From the NCBI GenBank assembly GCA_020072585.1, contig JAIQGL010000008.1, positions 101,671 through 165,670 of the forward strand: a DNA stretch of 64,000 nucleotides, given 5' to 3'. This DNA is from Terriglobia bacterium. Lineage in GTDB: Bacteria > Acidobacteriota > Terriglobia > Terriglobales > Acidobacteriaceae. The translations under genes were made by a program, and so were the position numbers. Below, piece after piece: positions 1 to 9,146 of this stretch; the first letter of the stretch is position 1; the number at the start of each line of letters is the position of its first letter. The notes below the pieces were generated by a model. That model was not told the DNA's origin. It was given only the letters and a program-made list of their open reading frames with translations, and made no database searches.

Positions 1-1
1 C

Positions 2-826
2 GCGGTACACCATTCCGCACCCAGGACCAGGCAGGGGAAATTGGAGATCACCGCGATTGATGTAGGCCAGGGAGATTCTCTGCTGCTGATTTCACCTGAG
101 GGACGCACGATGCTCATTGATGGCGGAGGGAGCATTGGCCCGGTGCACAGCGAGTTCGATTTTGGTGAGGACGTTGTCGCACCGTATCTCTGGTCAAGAG
201 GCCTTGATCGGCTGGATGTGATTGCTTTGACCCACGCACACGGTGACCATATAGGCGGCCTGCCACGCATCATTGAAGATTTTCATCCAAGCGAACTCTG
301 GGTTGGTATCAATCCTGAAATCTCTGCCTTGCAACGACTTTATGACACCGCCTCAACAAGCCATGTTGCCATCCGCAGACACGTCGCGGGGGACGAACTG
401 GATTGGGGCGGAGCCAAGGTCCGCGTACTCTCGCCGCCAGCAGACTGGCAGACTAAACAGAAACCGAAGAATGACGATTCGTTGGCTCTTTTGGTGCGCT
501 ATGGCGACACCAGCGCCCTGCTGGCCGGCGACCTGGAAAAAAAGATGGAGCGATTTGTGGCTACGGAGTCGCCGGGAGCTGATTTGCTGAAGGTGGCGCA
601 CCATGGCAGTGCTACCTCCACTACGCCGGAACTGCTGACGGCCGTGCATCCGCGCTTCGCAGTGATCTCTGCTGGTTACCGCAACTCATTTGGCCATCCA
701 CGGCAAGTGGTACTGGAGCGCTTGCAAGCCGGTGGGATCAGAACGTACCGCACAGACCTTTTTGGGGGTGTTACATTTCTGCTGGATGGAAAGCAGGTTA
801 AGGCGAGCGTGCATCAGGAGCACTGA
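2..826 (+). CDS. comEC: ComEC/Rec2-type competence protein, C-terminal metallo-beta-lactamase domain (5' truncated by window)
   Basis: The frame is open to the window edge, so only the C-terminal part is visible. It begins with the linker that normally joins the ComEC membrane domain to its hydrolase domain (LEITAIDVGQGDSLLL). A metallo-beta-lactamase fold follows: LIDGGG, then the zinc motif HAHGDH about 65 residues after the TTG at 41, and a later HHGS. The combination DVGQGD...HAHGDH...HHGS is typical of ComEC, whose family is the DNA-uptake channel with a periplasmic or external nuclease-like domain. The TTG at 41 is probably internal, because 13 in-frame codons precede it without a stop. 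A free-standing MBL hydrolase cannot be excluded without the upstream sequence. Confidence 0.8.
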   Translation, partial: AVHHSAPRTRQGKLEITAIDVGQGDSLLLISPEGRTMLIDGGGSIGPVHSEFDFGEDVVAPYLWSRGLDRLDVIALTHAHGDHIGGLPRIIEDFHPSELWVGINPEISALQRLYDTASTSHVAIRRHVAGDELDWGGAKVRVLSPPADWQTKQKPKNDDSLALLVRYGDTSALLAGDLEKKMERFVATESPGADLLKVAHHGSATSTTPELLTAVHPRFAVISAGYRNSFGHPRQVVLERLQAGGIRTYRTDLFGGVTFLLDGKQVKASVHQEH

Positions 827-847
827 AAGTACAGGGGTTGGCCGCTC

Positions 848-1558
848 TTACTTTTCATTTTTCCCATTCTTCTCAGTCTTTTCATTTTTGGGATCAGCGG
901 AGAGCATAAATCCGACGCCGCGGGTGGTATGAATCAGCGGCTGAGAAAAACCCTGGTCGATCTTGGCGCGCAAATAGCTGATATAAACGTCCACCACGCT
1001 GGTTAGTCCGTCAAACCACAGATTCCAGACGTGCTCTACCACCATGGTGCGCGTAACCGTGCGCCCGGCATTGCGCATCAGGTACTCCAGCAGTGCATAT
1101 TCCCGCTGGCTGAGCTTGATTGGCTTCCCTGCACGTTCAACGGTGTGGCGCTGCGGGTCAAGCACCAGATCGGCTACCGTGAGTGTTTCAGAAGTTTCCT
1201 GCGCACGCCGCAGCAGGGTCTGCATCCGGGCCAGCAGCTCCTGAAAGGAGAATGGTTTGACCAGGTAGTCATCCGCACCCGCTTGCAGCCCGGCTACACG
1301 ATCAGCCACTTCACGGCGGCCACTCAGAATCAACACGCGCGTGCTGGAGCCGGCCTGCCGCAATTTCCTGAGAAGAGATAGACCGTCAAGGCGGGGCAGG
1401 TTCCAATCGAGAACGATGCCATCGTAATGAATATCGGTGGCCAGCTGGAGTCCCTTCTCACCATCTTCCGCAAGGTCAGCGGAGAAGTGCTCTGCCTCAA
1501 ACCCCTGAACCAGGCTGAGCGCTATCTTAGGCTCATCTTCAATGATCAGAATGCGCAC
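848..1558 (-). CDS. OmpR/PhoB-family DNA-binding response regulator (orphan)
   Basis: This 236-residue protein has a receiver domain (residues 1-115) followed by a winged-helix DNA-binding domain (about 125-222). The receiver has the acidic pair in IIEDE, the phosphoacceptor Asp51 in VLDWNLP, Ser79 and Lys101 in LVKPF. The effector half contains the PhoB-like LSQREYALLEYL and the recognition region ending TTRGVGFML. The last 15 residues are a Lys/Glu/Asn-rich tail (NEKTEKNGKNEK) beyond the family's usual end. No histidine kinase lies next to it in the window: downstream is the convergent comEC and upstream a DUF2007 gene. Its partner and targets are therefore unknown. Confidence 0.93.
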   Translation of the reverse strand: MRILIIEDEPKIALSLVQGFEAEHFSADLAEDGEKGLQLATDIHYDGIVLDWNLPRLDGLSLLRKLRQAGSSTRVLILSGRREVADRVAGLQAGADDYLVKPFSFQELLARMQTLLRRAQETSETLTVADLVLDPQRHTVERAGKPIKLSQREYALLEYLMRNAGRTVTRTMVVEHVWNLWFDGLTSVVDVYISYLRAKIDQGFSQPLIHTTRGVGFMLSADPKNEKTEKNGKNEK

Positions 1559-1780
1559 ATACCACCCGTTGAATCTCCGAGCAAACTCCTCTTGGATCGG
1601 CGCCTAAAAAGCACCATGGAAACAGCTTATTTCAGTCTCTTTTTGTCGAGCCACATCGAGGAAGGGGCGCAAAATAGTGTACAACGATTTGCAGTCCCCG
1701 ACGCAGGGCTGCGACCTGCCCTTCCATTACTGAAGCAACATGCAAGGCGTAGCGAGGCCGGGAAAGTGGCCTTTTGCATT

Positions 1781-2068
1781 TTACTTCGGTTCGCCGTCGT
1801 TATCGTCTGTTGGAGCAGAGTCGTCGTCGGACGCGGCGTTGGCCCGGTAATCTTCAATGAGGAGTCGCGCCTCTTTTTCCTGCGCGGGGTTCACGCGGAC
1901 GGAAATGCCACCTATGCCTGGAAACACGTCCTGGGGCGCCTGCAAATTCGTAATAGCAGATTCAATTCCGGCGGAAGTCAACAGCCCGTGAACCACCATG
2001 GCCTCCGATTCCTGCATCGTGTCAAATACTTCCACCAATTCCGGATCGGCGTTTGGCTGTGTGCTCAT
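1781..2068 (-). CDS. DUF2007-type putative signal-transducing protein
   Basis: A 95-residue cytosolic protein starting MSTQPNADPELVEVFDTM. The pattern 'VFDTMQESEAMVVHGLLTSAGIES...PGIGGISVRVN..QEKEARLLIEDY' is the single-domain DUF2007 fold, whose biochemical role is not established. The C-terminus is acidic (DDDSAPTDDNDGEPK). The ATG at 2068 is chosen because a G-rich ribosome-binding stretch (AGGGGGGAAACG) precedes it directly. The longer frame upstream adds only low-complexity sequence. A 9-bp stem (1740-1748 with 1769-1779, two extra As on one side) sits right after the stop and could end the transcript. Confidence 0.75.
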   Translation of the reverse strand: MSTQPNADPELVEVFDTMQESEAMVVHGLLTSAGIESAITNLQAPQDVFPGIGGISVRVNPAQEKEARLLIEDYRANAASDDDSAPTDDNDGEPK

Positions 2069-2168
2069 CGTTTCCCCCCTCGTGTGCTGCGCAACACCAT
2101 TATGGCAGAAAACTCGAATCGCAATTGTGCCTGCGGCTGTCATGGTCGCAAGCGAGGCGTTTAAGGAA

Positions 2169-3035
2169 CTACTTTTTTTCGATTCGCAGCAGGGAAAAAG
2201 TCAGAGTGCCCCAGGACATACGCGCGCGCATTTGCACAGGGACGCGGGCGGCATCGTCTGAGTACCAGATCCAGATCTTGCCCTTGTCGCGGAGGACGCT
2301 GGAAGAGGTTTCCGGCTGCACGCGAATGGCATTGAAGGTCCCAGCCGGGGTTTTGACAGCTTCGCGGGCCTCCACATGCACCATGACAGTGAGAGTGGGG
2401 CCACCATCATTGATGGGGAAGCTGTACGTCTTGCCCTGCAGCAGGGGCAGAGAGGCCACGTAAAACACAGAGGAGAGCATGTCCGTCACACAGCCGGGGA
2501 TTTCATGCTCCTCATGCTTGCTCTCTTTCTTTTTGATGTTCTTGTGGTCAAGCAAGGCTTTACCGTGCTGATAATCGAAGGTGATGCTGGTTTCAACACG
2601 ACGGAACCCTTCTTCAAGATGCCGCGAAGTGCTATGCGAACAGAAATTCGACGGATCAAAGAACGATTCCAGACGGTCCTGAACGTGGTAAAGCAGGGCA
2701 ACGGTACCTGCGGCATTCGCCGTGGCCACCACGCGGTTCTCCCGTCCAGCCTGTTCCACGCGCAGCGTGGCGGTACCAGCGTTGAAGATGCGCCATTCGC
2801 CGCCATAGACGTAGGTCTGTCCTACAGGAAACTGGTATTCAGCACGCGGCTGGGCGATGGACGGCGCAACAAGCGCAGGCTTCTCACCCGCAGGAGCGGC
2901 TGGCGTGGGTGAAAGATCAGGCGCAGCAGCTTTCTTACCATGCTGCACTGAGGCCGCAAAAACGGCGGTCACGCAGACGAAGGCGATTAAGGCAAAAGCG
3001 GTTCGTGATTGCAGGCTGTTGCGAAATCGGATCAA
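2169..3035 (-). CDS. DUF3108-domain secreted protein
   Basis: A 288-residue protein with an N-terminal signal segment (AFALIAFVCVTAVFAASVQ), a Pro/Ala-rich linker to about residue 60, then a beta-rich domain. The domain contains VGQTYVYGGEWRIFNAGTA near its start and KIWIWYSDDAARVPVQM near its end, typical of DUF3108. This family is predicted to be periplasmic and envelope-associated; no reaction is known. The gene is the last of the LPS operon and its ATG overlaps the stop of the preceding methyltransferase-like gene (ATGA, 4 nt). That coupling points to a job in envelope biogenesis, which is an inference. Confidence 0.82.
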   Translation of the reverse strand: MIRFRNSLQSRTAFALIAFVCVTAVFAASVQHGKKAAAPDLSPTPAAPAGEKPALVAPSIAQPRAEYQFPVGQTYVYGGEWRIFNAGTATLRVEQAGRENRVVATANAAGTVALLYHVQDRLESFFDPSNFCSHSTSRHLEEGFRRVETSITFDYQHGKALLDHKNIKKKESKHEEHEIPGCVTDMLSSVFYVASLPLLQGKTYSFPINDGGPTLTVMVHVEAREAVKTPAGTFNAIRVQPETSSSVLRDKGKIWIWYSDDAARVPVQMRARMSWGTLTFSLLRIEKK

Positions 3036-3589
3036 TGTTTTACCAGTATCTTCAGCACAAGCGCGACAAGCATCAGAACCGAGCCCAAAGCGGCATTGTA
3101 CTCGCGATGACGCATATAAAGCTCGCCAGAAAATCGTGGGCCTTCCTCCGCATCCCCGCCCGGCCTATAGGGAGTTAGACGAGGCAGCAGACGTGGCACC
3201 GCATCCGCGTAACGGTCATAACCGGGAAACGCGGAGCGCAGGTAACCCTCTTCCGCCTTGATCACTGGCAGATAAATAAAGGCAAACATCGCCAACGTGG
3301 CAACACCAATCCATAGATTGCGCGCAGCAACAATAAAGCCCAGCGCAATGACGATGGAACCAAGATAGAGCGGGTTGCGCGTGTACGCGTAAGGCCCCGT
3401 GGTGGCGAGAGCCGCGTTCTTCCGAATGTGTCCGGAGGCCAGGGCGCGAATGGCGATACCTGCCAAAGTAATGACCAAACCGGCGATAAGGGAGGTCCAG
3501 TCAGGAGCGGCAAACCAAAGATATACTGCGGCAAAGACAAAACCGAGCGGCACCCGTGAACGGGTGGCCACCCGCGCCCAGCTAGGCAT
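3032..3589 (-). CDS. ICMT/PEMT-like integral membrane methyltransferase
   Basis: A 185-residue protein with about four hydrophobic helices. It has the signature of the isoprenylcysteine carboxyl methyltransferase / phospholipid methyltransferase superfamily: SGHIRKNAALATTGPYAYTR followed by NPLYLGS, and later AEEGYLRSAFPGYDRYADAV. Bacterial members are SAM-dependent and mostly of unknown substrate. The start overlaps waaC by 8 nt and the stop overlaps the DUF3108 gene by 4 nt, so it is co-translated with LPS core genes. A lipid or LPS-linked substrate is a reasonable guess but is not shown by the sequence. Confidence 0.85.
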   Translation of the reverse strand: MPSWARVATRSRVPLGFVFAAVYLWFAAPDWTSLIAGLVITLAGIAIRALASGHIRKNAALATTGPYAYTRNPLYLGSIVIALGFIVAARNLWIGVATLAMFAFIYLPVIKAEEGYLRSAFPGYDRYADAVPRLLPRLTPYRPGGDAEEGPRFSGELYMRHREYNAALGSVLMLVALVLKILVKH

Positions 3590-4655
3590 TCCCGCCTCCC
3601 AGCAGGTGGCGAGCCGCGGAGATCACTTCTTCCGCGGTGATCTTCAGCAACCCGGCCTCGGTCTCACGATAATGCGAAAAGGTGGTTTCACTCTCAGGAT
3701 GACGCAGCGCAATGGACCTGGTACCAAACGGCCCGGTCCGCGCCGGGTCAGTTGGGCCGAACAGACCAACCACTGGAATCTCAAGCGCTGCGGCAAGGTG
3801 CAGAGGGCCGGTATCGCCACCAACAAAGATTCGGGCCCGGCGTGTGAGCGCAATCAGTTGCCCAATCGTGCTACGCAACTCAAATGCATTGCCACCACTC
3901 GCAGTCACAACCGCCTGTGCCAGTTCAGCTTCGCCAGATGAAGCATTCACCAGGGTCTTGATGTTGTGCGCCGCCAGCGCCCTGGCCACCTCACCAAACC
4001 GCTGCGGCGGCCATTGCTTGGCCCCCCATCCCGCTCCAGGATTGACGATGGCGAAGCTGGCAATACCCAGGCGGGCGATCTCACAGTCAGCCCAGGCTTC
4101 TGCCGTGGGATCCATGGGAAGCTGTGGAGCGCAAAGCTTAAGTTCGTGGCCGCCCAGAACTGATTTAAGGGCCTGCGCGGCCAAAGCATGGTTTTGTTCA
4201 ATCACGTGTTCACCGGAGCGTGCCAGCTTTTTCCGGTAAAAAAACCGCGCTCCAGATTCGCGTGGATCTTCAAATCCTGCAATGATCCTTGCCCCGCCGA
4301 TTTGCGCGAAAATACCGGACTTGATGGCGCCCTGAAAATCCAGCGCGAAATCGTATTCAATCCTTCTCACTCTTTTCAGGGCGCCAAGGATTTCCGCCGT
4401 GGCTGACGGCCGAAAAAAATTCTTCCGCCAGCGGATGGTATCCACAGTGTGTATGTTGTTCACCACCGGCTTTTGCGGACTAACAGTATTGGGGCTGGCT
4501 TTCCTTCCCTGCGCCGTAAGCAACTCAGACCAGCGCTCCTCAACCAGCCAGCCAATCGTGGCGTTTGGCAGAGCGGTACGAATCCCTGTGGCCACCGGCA
4601 AAGCATGCAGGATGTCGCCCATGGCGCCGAGCCGCACGATCAGGATTTTTGCCAT
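3582..4655 (-). CDS. waaC: Lipopolysaccharide heptosyltransferase I (glycosyltransferase family 9)
   Basis: A 357-residue protein opening [18 protein letters not shown], the donor/acceptor site motif of heptosyltransferases. The second Rossmann half contains [19 protein letters not shown] and [32 protein letters not shown], the ADP-heptose binding region of GT9. The role is transfer of L-glycero-D-manno-heptose to Kdo on the inner core at the cytosolic face of the inner membrane. It lies directly behind the two heptose-precursor genes (16-nt overlap with rfaE2), which supports WaaC over other GT9 enzymes. Which heptosyltransferase step (I or II) it performs is less certain than the family. 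Confidence 0.88.
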   Translation of the reverse strand: MAKILIVRLGAMGDILHALPVATGIRTALPNATIGWLVEERWSELLTAQGRKASPNTVSPQKPVVNNIHTVDTIRWRKNFFRPSATAEILGALKRVRRIEYDFALDFQGAIKSGIFAQIGGARIIAGFEDPRESGARFFYRKKLARSGEHVIEQNHALAAQALKSVLGGHELKLCAPQLPMDPTAEAWADCEIARLGIASFAIVNPGAGWGAKQWPPQRFGEVARALAAHNIKTLVNASSGEAELAQAVVTASGGNAFELRSTIGQLIALTRRARIFVGGDTGPLHLAAALEIPVVGLFGPTDPARTGPFGTRSIALRHPESETTFSHYRETEAGLLKITAEEVISAARHLLGGGNA

Positions 4656-5143
4656 TCCCGCCTTCTCAGCAAATCATTTTTCAGCAAATCAGTAGTGGAG
4701 TGGTCTTTCGGATCGCCAACAATGGCAACGCGCCCGCCGCAGGCAGTCACTACGTCACGTTCCGGCACGCTTTCAGCGGTGTAATCAGTTCCCTTGGCAT
4801 GAATGTCCGGACGCAGAAGGCGGACAAGGTCTTTCACATCCGGCGAATCGAAGATGATTACAGCATCCACATCCGCCAGTGCGGCCAGCAACTCCGCTCG
4901 TTCAGCTTCCGGGACACGCGGCCGTCCTTCGCCTTTGAGTCCACGCGTACTGGCATCAGAATTCACGGCCACAACCAGTTTGCCGCCAAGCTGCTTGGCT
5001 GCCCGTAAATACCGGACATGCCCAACATGAAGCAAATCAAAACAGCCGTTGGTCAGCACAATCTGGTTGCCCGCGGAGCGCCACTGCCGGACCTGCTCTG
5101 CCAGTTCGGAGGCCGCAAAAACTTTTTGGGCGGTCTCAGACAG
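4640..5143 (-). CDS. rfaE2: D-glycero-beta-D-manno-heptose 1-phosphate adenylyltransferase, probable CTG start
   Basis: This enzyme makes ADP-heptose from heptose-1-phosphate. The nucleotidyltransferase motifs are clear: [22 protein letters not shown], and the C-terminal [11 protein letters not shown]. The first ordinary start codon (GTG at 5059) would cut off a helix that aligns with family members ([22 protein letters not shown]). Upstream in frame there is no ATG, GTG or TTG before a stop. There is, however, a CTG at 5143-5141 placed 6 nt after a perfect GGAGG (5150-5154), immediately behind the rfaE1 stop. I therefore start it at CTG, giving 167 residues. This is the N-terminal helix plus domain found in stand-alone RfaE2 and in the C-terminal half of HldE. 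Confidence 0.88.
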   Translation of the reverse strand: MSETAQKVFAASELAEQVRQWRSAGNQIVLTNGCFDLLHVGHVRYLRAAKQLGGKLVVAVNSDASTRGLKGEGRPRVPEAERAELLAALADVDAVIIFDSPDVKDLVRLLRPDIHAKGTDYTAESVPERDVVTACGGRVAIVGDPKDHSTTDLLKNDLLRRREWQKS

Positions 5144-5144
5144 A

Positions 5145-6158
5145 TTAGTCCTCCATAACCGCGCGCAGGAGTTCAGCGCGAGTTACCGTAGCCGTGCCGC
5201 GTTTCATGACCACAATTCCCCCGGCGTAATTGGCCAGGCGCGCTGCCAGCTCAGGATCGGCCCCGGCGGCAAGGGCGGCCGTATAGGTTGCAATCACGGT
5301 ATCGCCGGCTCCGGTCACGTCAGCAACTTCGTCAGATCCATAAATGGGAATAATCACCGGCTTGTTGGCGCGCGAGAAAACCACCATGCCATCTTTGCCG
5401 CGCGTCACCAGCAGAGATTGCAGCTTCATCTTCTGCATGACTGCTTTGCCGGTGGCCATCAGGCGCGCGTTATCGTTGCCGATCCTTGTGCCCAGAACTT
5501 CTTCCAACTCAGCCTCATTCGGAGTGGCGGCAGTTATTCCGTTATAGGCCAGGGTGCGGAAGCGGGAATCAAGCGTTACCGGAATGCCGTTAAGCGATGC
5601 ACGGGCGCGAATGTTGTCAAAAATCTCAGGCGTAGCCGCGCCATAACCGTAGTCAGAGATGAGCAAAGCATCAGAAGCACGCACATAGCCGCGGGCCTGG
5701 AACGTAATATCGCGGACAGTCGGGCGATCGAGCGGCGTCTCAGGCTCGCGATCCACGCGTATGACCTGCTGGCGCGGAGAGTGCGTGGTACCAGCCAGAA
5801 CGCGCGTCTTGGTAACGGTGCCGCGGCCTTTGATCCTGCGAATGGCAGATACGGAGATATGTTTCTGGCGGAATGCGTGGAGCAGCATGCGCCCCACTTC
5901 GTCATCGCCAATGACACCTACCGGCAGCACAGTCACGCCTAGATCGGCCAGGTTGTAGATAGCATTTCCGGCGCCTCCGGGCACCACCGTGCGCTCACGA
6001 TGGCGCAGAATAAGCACCGGCGCTTCCCGCGAGACCCGTGAAATCTCGCCGTAAATAAATTCGTCGGCGATCAGGTCGCCCAGAACGGTAATGCTGAGCT
6101 TGGGAAACTGCTCGATGATCCTGACTAGACGGTCTGCCAATTTGGAGGTCTTTTGCAT
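5145..6158 (-). CDS. rfaE1: D-glycero-beta-D-manno-heptose-7-phosphate kinase (PfkB family)
   Basis: A 337-residue ribokinase/PfkB-fold kinase. The N-terminal part has [24 protein letters not shown] and the substrate loop [16 protein letters not shown]. The C-terminal part has the catalytic anion hole and base [20 protein letters not shown]. The reaction is phosphorylation of heptose-7-phosphate to the 1,7-bisphosphate, the step before RfaE2. In many proteobacteria both activities are fused as HldE. Here they are separate adjacent genes, with the second start codon reading from within the stop/RBS region of this one. A GmhB phosphatase is not in the window. Confidence 0.93.
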   Translation of the reverse strand: MQKTSKLADRLVRIIEQFPKLSITVLGDLIADEFIYGEISRVSREAPVLILRHRERTVVPGGAGNAIYNLADLGVTVLPVGVIGDDEVGRMLLHAFRQKHISVSAIRRIKGRGTVTKTRVLAGTTHSPRQQVIRVDREPETPLDRPTVRDITFQARGYVRASDALLISDYGYGAATPEIFDNIRARASLNGIPVTLDSRFRTLAYNGITAATPNEAELEEVLGTRIGNDNARLMATGKAVMQKMKLQSLLVTRGKDGMVVFSRANKPVIIPIYGSDEVADVTGAGDTVIATYTAALAAGADPELAARLANYAGGIVVMKRGTATVTRAELLRAVMED

Positions 6159-6184
6159 GGACTCACGATTTTCTCATGCCGGAG

Positions 6185-7123
6185 CTAAAATCGGCAGCCG
6201 GAACGTTGTTCTAAGGTCTTGAGCATCCCGGTTATGGCTTGTTCCGGGGATTCCAGCTCCATGCGAAGCCCGGCGCTTTGCAACGGCTGAAGTTGCGCGG
6301 AAAACGCCCCCAGATTGATGATGTCTTTTTCCGTGGTGATGAATCCATCCGCGCCGGTCTGCTTTTTAAGGCGCAGAAGGTGCTCGATGTCGCGCTGCTC
6401 ATAGGAATGGTGATCGCGAAAAGCGACCGTTTCCGCAATCTTCTGGCTGGCTCTCTTCAGTCCATCAAAGAACTGCGCTGGACACCCAATGCCGCAAAAA
6501 GCAATCAGATTGCCACCGGCGCCAGAGAGCTCGATCTGCCGGCGCACCGGCCAGACTTGCCCTACGAAACGCAACTGCTCGATCGGATTTGGCAAGACCA
6601 CCGCGTCTGCGCGTCGCAGTGCGGTAATTGGCTCACGCAGCCGCCCCACTGGAAGCAAAGTGCCGCAATAGTCGTCGGCAGGCAGCAGGATAATATTAAA
6701 GTCGCGATGCAGGCGGCGATGCTGAAACCCGTCATCGAGCAAATGAAGCGCGCTGGAAAATTGTTTTTCTGCGGCCAGCCCGGCTTGATAACGATCAGCG
6801 CCAACAATCACCGGCACTTGCAGTTTGCGCGCGAGCAATAGAGGTTCATCGCCGAATTGGCCGGGCGATCCGCTGGGATCGACGACAGCGATCCCGCTGG
6901 CAGTGCGTCCGTAGCCGCGGGAGAGGATGTCAAACGCGATGCCGCGTTGCTTCAGGAGCTCTCCCAGGGCAACAACAAAAGGCGTCTTGCCGGTGCCTCC
7001 CACGGATATATTGCCAACACTGACGACGGGGCGGGCAAGCTTACGAACGTGAAAAATGCCGCGATCATACAGCACGTTTCGCATTGCAACGCCGACGCCA
7101 AAAATAGAGGAAACAGGATTCAC
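6185..7123 (-). CDS. lpxK: Tetraacyldisaccharide 4'-kinase (lipid A pathway)
   Basis: A 312-residue inner-membrane-associated kinase that adds the 4'-phosphate to the lipid A disaccharide. It shows PVVSVGNISVGGTGKTPFV (Walker-type loop, residues 33-51), LSRGYGR, FGDEPLLLA and LLDDGFQHRRLHRDF, all LpxK signatures. The LpxK start overlaps the waaA stop by 4 nt, so the two are translationally coupled. A 26-nt spacer separates it from rfaE1. Length is normal for the family (300-340). Confidence 0.94.
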   Translation of the reverse strand: MNPVSSIFGVGVAMRNVLYDRGIFHVRKLARPVVSVGNISVGGTGKTPFVVALGELLKQRGIAFDILSRGYGRTASGIAVVDPSGSPGQFGDEPLLLARKLQVPVIVGADRYQAGLAAEKQFSSALHLLDDGFQHRRLHRDFNIILLPADDYCGTLLPVGRLREPITALRRADAVVLPNPIEQLRFVGQVWPVRRQIELSGAGGNLIAFCGIGCPAQFFDGLKRASQKIAETVAFRDHHSYEQRDIEHLLRLKKQTGADGFITTEKDIINLGAFSAQLQPLQSAGLRMELESPEQAITGMLKTLEQRSGCRF

Positions 7124-8403
7124 AGGCCATCTCGCTTTTGCCTGGCCAGCAGAGGGCCAAGCGCATCCAGCGTGCGGAGTGTTGCTCCAGCATGGCGCGC
7201 AAATAAATCTTTGGCTCTGCCGCCCAGGCGCTTGCGCTCTTCTGGCTGACTCAGTAATGCCAGCAGCTGGGAGCCAAGGGTTTCAGCGGTGACGATCCTG
7301 ATGGCATCTCCCTTTTGGAAGAGACTCACGATTTCCCTGAAGTTAAACGTCTGCGTACCTGTAACAATTGCAGCGCCATACTGTGCCGGCTCCAGAATGT
7401 TGTGGCCGCCGCTGGGAACCAGGCTGCCGCCGACAAAGGCGATATCAGCCAGGGCATATACCGCGGCAAGTTCACCCACGCTATCGAGCAAAAAAATTCC
7501 TGCCTTCACGGGCTGCTGAGGCGACCATAAACTGCGGCGCTGCAAAGCGAAGCCTGCGGTTGAGATCAAGTTTGCTACTTTTTCAAATCGCTCCGGATGC
7601 CGCGGCGCCAGCACCATAATGGCCGCCTGAAATTGGCCCTGAACTGTCCTGAACGCTTCCAGCAGGGCCCCTTCTTCGCCTTCCGCAGTGCTGCCGCAGA
7701 CGATCACCGGGGAATCCTTGCTGATGGCTAAACGAAGATCGTTCACAAAGGGGAACTGCGAGCTGGGACGAATATCAAACTTCAGATTGCCACTGACCCT
7801 TACTCGCTCGGTCGCAGCGCCGATAGCACGCAATCGGTCCGCATCTTCGGCCGTCTGCGCCAGAAATAAATCCATTTCAGACAGTACGCGGCCAAAAAAC
7901 CACCTGAACAATCGATATCTTGGAAATGACCGGTCAGAAATTCGGGCGTTGACAGTTGCCAATGATGTTCCACGTTTGCCGGCAAGGTGCAACAGATTGG
8001 GCCAGAACTCGGTTTCCGCAAGGATAATCAAATGCGGCTTAAGCACATTGAGATACGGACGCACGGCGAAGCCGAAGTCCAGCGGCATGAAAAATACGCG
8101 ATCCGGGCCAAAGCGCTCACGCGCCAGGCTCTGGCCCGTGGCTGTTGTGGTGGAAACAAGAATTTGTCTGTCAGGATATTTTAATTGCAGCTCAGTGATG
8201 AGCTGGCTCACCGCCAGCACCTCGCCGACGGAAACGGCATGCACCCAGATAGCGCCCGGCCTTGTGTTCTTTAACCGCGCCGGCACAGATCCAAGCCTCT
8301 CCCAGAGGCCGGAGCGATACTTCCGCAGGCGCATCTGAAAGACCCACCATGGCAGTGAAAGCACCGCTGCGCAGGCCAAAAGCAAATTGTAGAAAAAAAA
8401 CAT
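7120..8403 (-). CDS. waaA: 3-deoxy-D-manno-octulosonic acid (Kdo) transferase
   Basis: A 427-residue membrane-anchored GT-B glycosyltransferase that adds Kdo to lipid IVA. It begins MFFFYNLLLACAAVLSLPWW (membrane anchor), followed by the KdtA motif WVHAVSVGEVLA with catalytic Glu61. Later come AETEFWPNLLH and GGSLVPSGGHNILEPAQYG. The frame stays open for 86 more codons upstream, but that part has no homology and runs into the divergent gene's coding region, so I start at the ATG at 8403. It is the first gene of the LPS operon; its promoter must lie in the 73-nt divergent spacer. Confidence 0.93.
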   Translation of the reverse strand: MFFFYNLLLACAAVLSLPWWVFQMRLRKYRSGLWERLGSVPARLKNTRPGAIWVHAVSVGEVLAVSQLITELQLKYPDRQILVSTTTATGQSLARERFGPDRVFFMPLDFGFAVRPYLNVLKPHLIILAETEFWPNLLHLAGKRGTSLATVNARISDRSFPRYRLFRWFFGRVLSEMDLFLAQTAEDADRLRAIGAATERVRVSGNLKFDIRPSSQFPFVNDLRLAISKDSPVIVCGSTAEGEEGALLEAFRTVQGQFQAAIMVLAPRHPERFEKVANLISTAGFALQRRSLWSPQQPVKAGIFLLDSVGELAAVYALADIAFVGGSLVPSGGHNILEPAQYGAAIVTGTQTFNFREIVSLFQKGDAIRIVTAETLGSQLLALLSQPEERKRLGGRAKDLFARHAGATLRTLDALGPLLARQKRDGL

Positions 8404-8463
8404 TGAAGGACTTGGACATTCTATGGAAACTGCGCGGTTGTGCAAACTTACCGGCAAGCTGGA

Positions 8464-8469
8464 TATAAT
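8464..8469 (+). promoter_or_regulatory. Perfect -10 box (TATAAT) placed for a leaderless transcript
   Basis: TATAAT is followed by 7 nt and then the GTG at 8477, so transcription would start at about the start codon. No good -35 is seen at 16-18 nt; the nearest is TTGTGC at 20 nt. Confidence 0.5.
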
Positions 8470-8476
8470 CGGGGAT

Positions 8477-9118
8477 GTGAAGACCGCAAGGGTTACCGTC
8501 TGTGTCGCGCTGCTGACGACGCTGCTTTTCAGCGAAAAGCACTTCAACCCGCCTCCGGCGGCCCACGCCGGCACATACGCGCTGCATGAGACGCACAGCG
8601 ACGAGAAGGTCACCATCGCGGCGGAGCCTTGTGATTCGCCGGAAACAGCGGGCGTTTTCAAAGTTGATTATCGGGGCTATGGCTTTTATGTCGTCCGGCT
8701 CGTGATCTCGAATGACAGCGATACCACGCTGATGCTCGAAGACCTGAAGGTCCAATACATCACGGCGCGCCGGGACAAGATAGAGCCAGCCAGCAATGAC
8801 GACATCTATCGGAAGTTCGTTCGACCCAACCGCGCGGACAAGAGCCATCCAGGCATGCATTTGCCGTTCCCGGTGGGCAAGAAGAAAGAGCCGATCAGCA
8901 AAGATACGCGTGAAGAATACGAATCTGCGCAGTTCCTCGCAGTCCCGGTTACGCCCCACTCTACCCACAGCGGTTACCTCTTTTTCAACCTGGAGGGAGA
9001 CATCCCCGCTCCAGGAGCTCACTTGTATCTCTCCGGCATCAAGGCCGGAACCAAAGACCTGTTCTATTTTGAAATTCCCATGAATAAGCCTGTGAGCCCC
9101 ACCGCATCGTCCCACTAG
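8477..9118 (+). CDS. Secreted protein of unknown function
   Basis: I do not recognise the family. From the GTG at 8477 the protein is 213 residues, opening VKTARVTVCVALLTTLLFSE, a plausible signal peptide ending near HAGTYALHE. The rest is a single beta-rich domain with features such as YGFYVVRLVISNDSD and SGYLFFNLEGDI. It is probably periplasmic or outer-membrane associated. The frame also has an ATG at 8423, but this overlaps the -10 box and gives no signal-like start. An antisense frame of similar length lies on the other strand; codon pattern and the signal peptide favour this strand. The gene is followed after 28 nt by gatB. Confidence 0.7.
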   Translation: MKTARVTVCVALLTTLLFSEKHFNPPPAAHAGTYALHETHSDEKVTIAAEPCDSPETAGVFKVDYRGYGFYVVRLVISNDSDTTLMLEDLKVQYITARRDKIEPASNDDIYRKFVRPNRADKSHPGMHLPFPVGKKKEPISKDTREEYESAQFLAVPVTPHSTHSGYLFFNLEGDIPAPGAHLYLSGIKAGTKDLFYFEIPMNKPVSPTASSH

Positions 9119-9134
9119 CCATACTGATTGGCCC

Positions 9135-9140
9135 TATAAT
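9135..9140 (+). promoter_or_regulatory. Perfect -10 box of gatB, leaderless spacing
   Basis: TATAAT lies exactly 6 nt before the gatB ATG (9147), and no Shine-Dalgarno fits between. Transcription from this box would begin at the A of ATG. The -35 region is poor. Confidence 0.55.
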
Positions 9141-9146
9141 CTTTCC

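Noticed and set aside
1427..2164. 245-codon plus-strand frame across the DUF2007 gene
   Set aside because: Runs antisense through two genes with real domains; no homology seen.
8192..9115. 307-codon minus-strand frame opposite the secreted protein at 8477
   Set aside because: The plus strand has a promoter box and signal peptide; the minus frame overlaps waaA's start and shows no domain.
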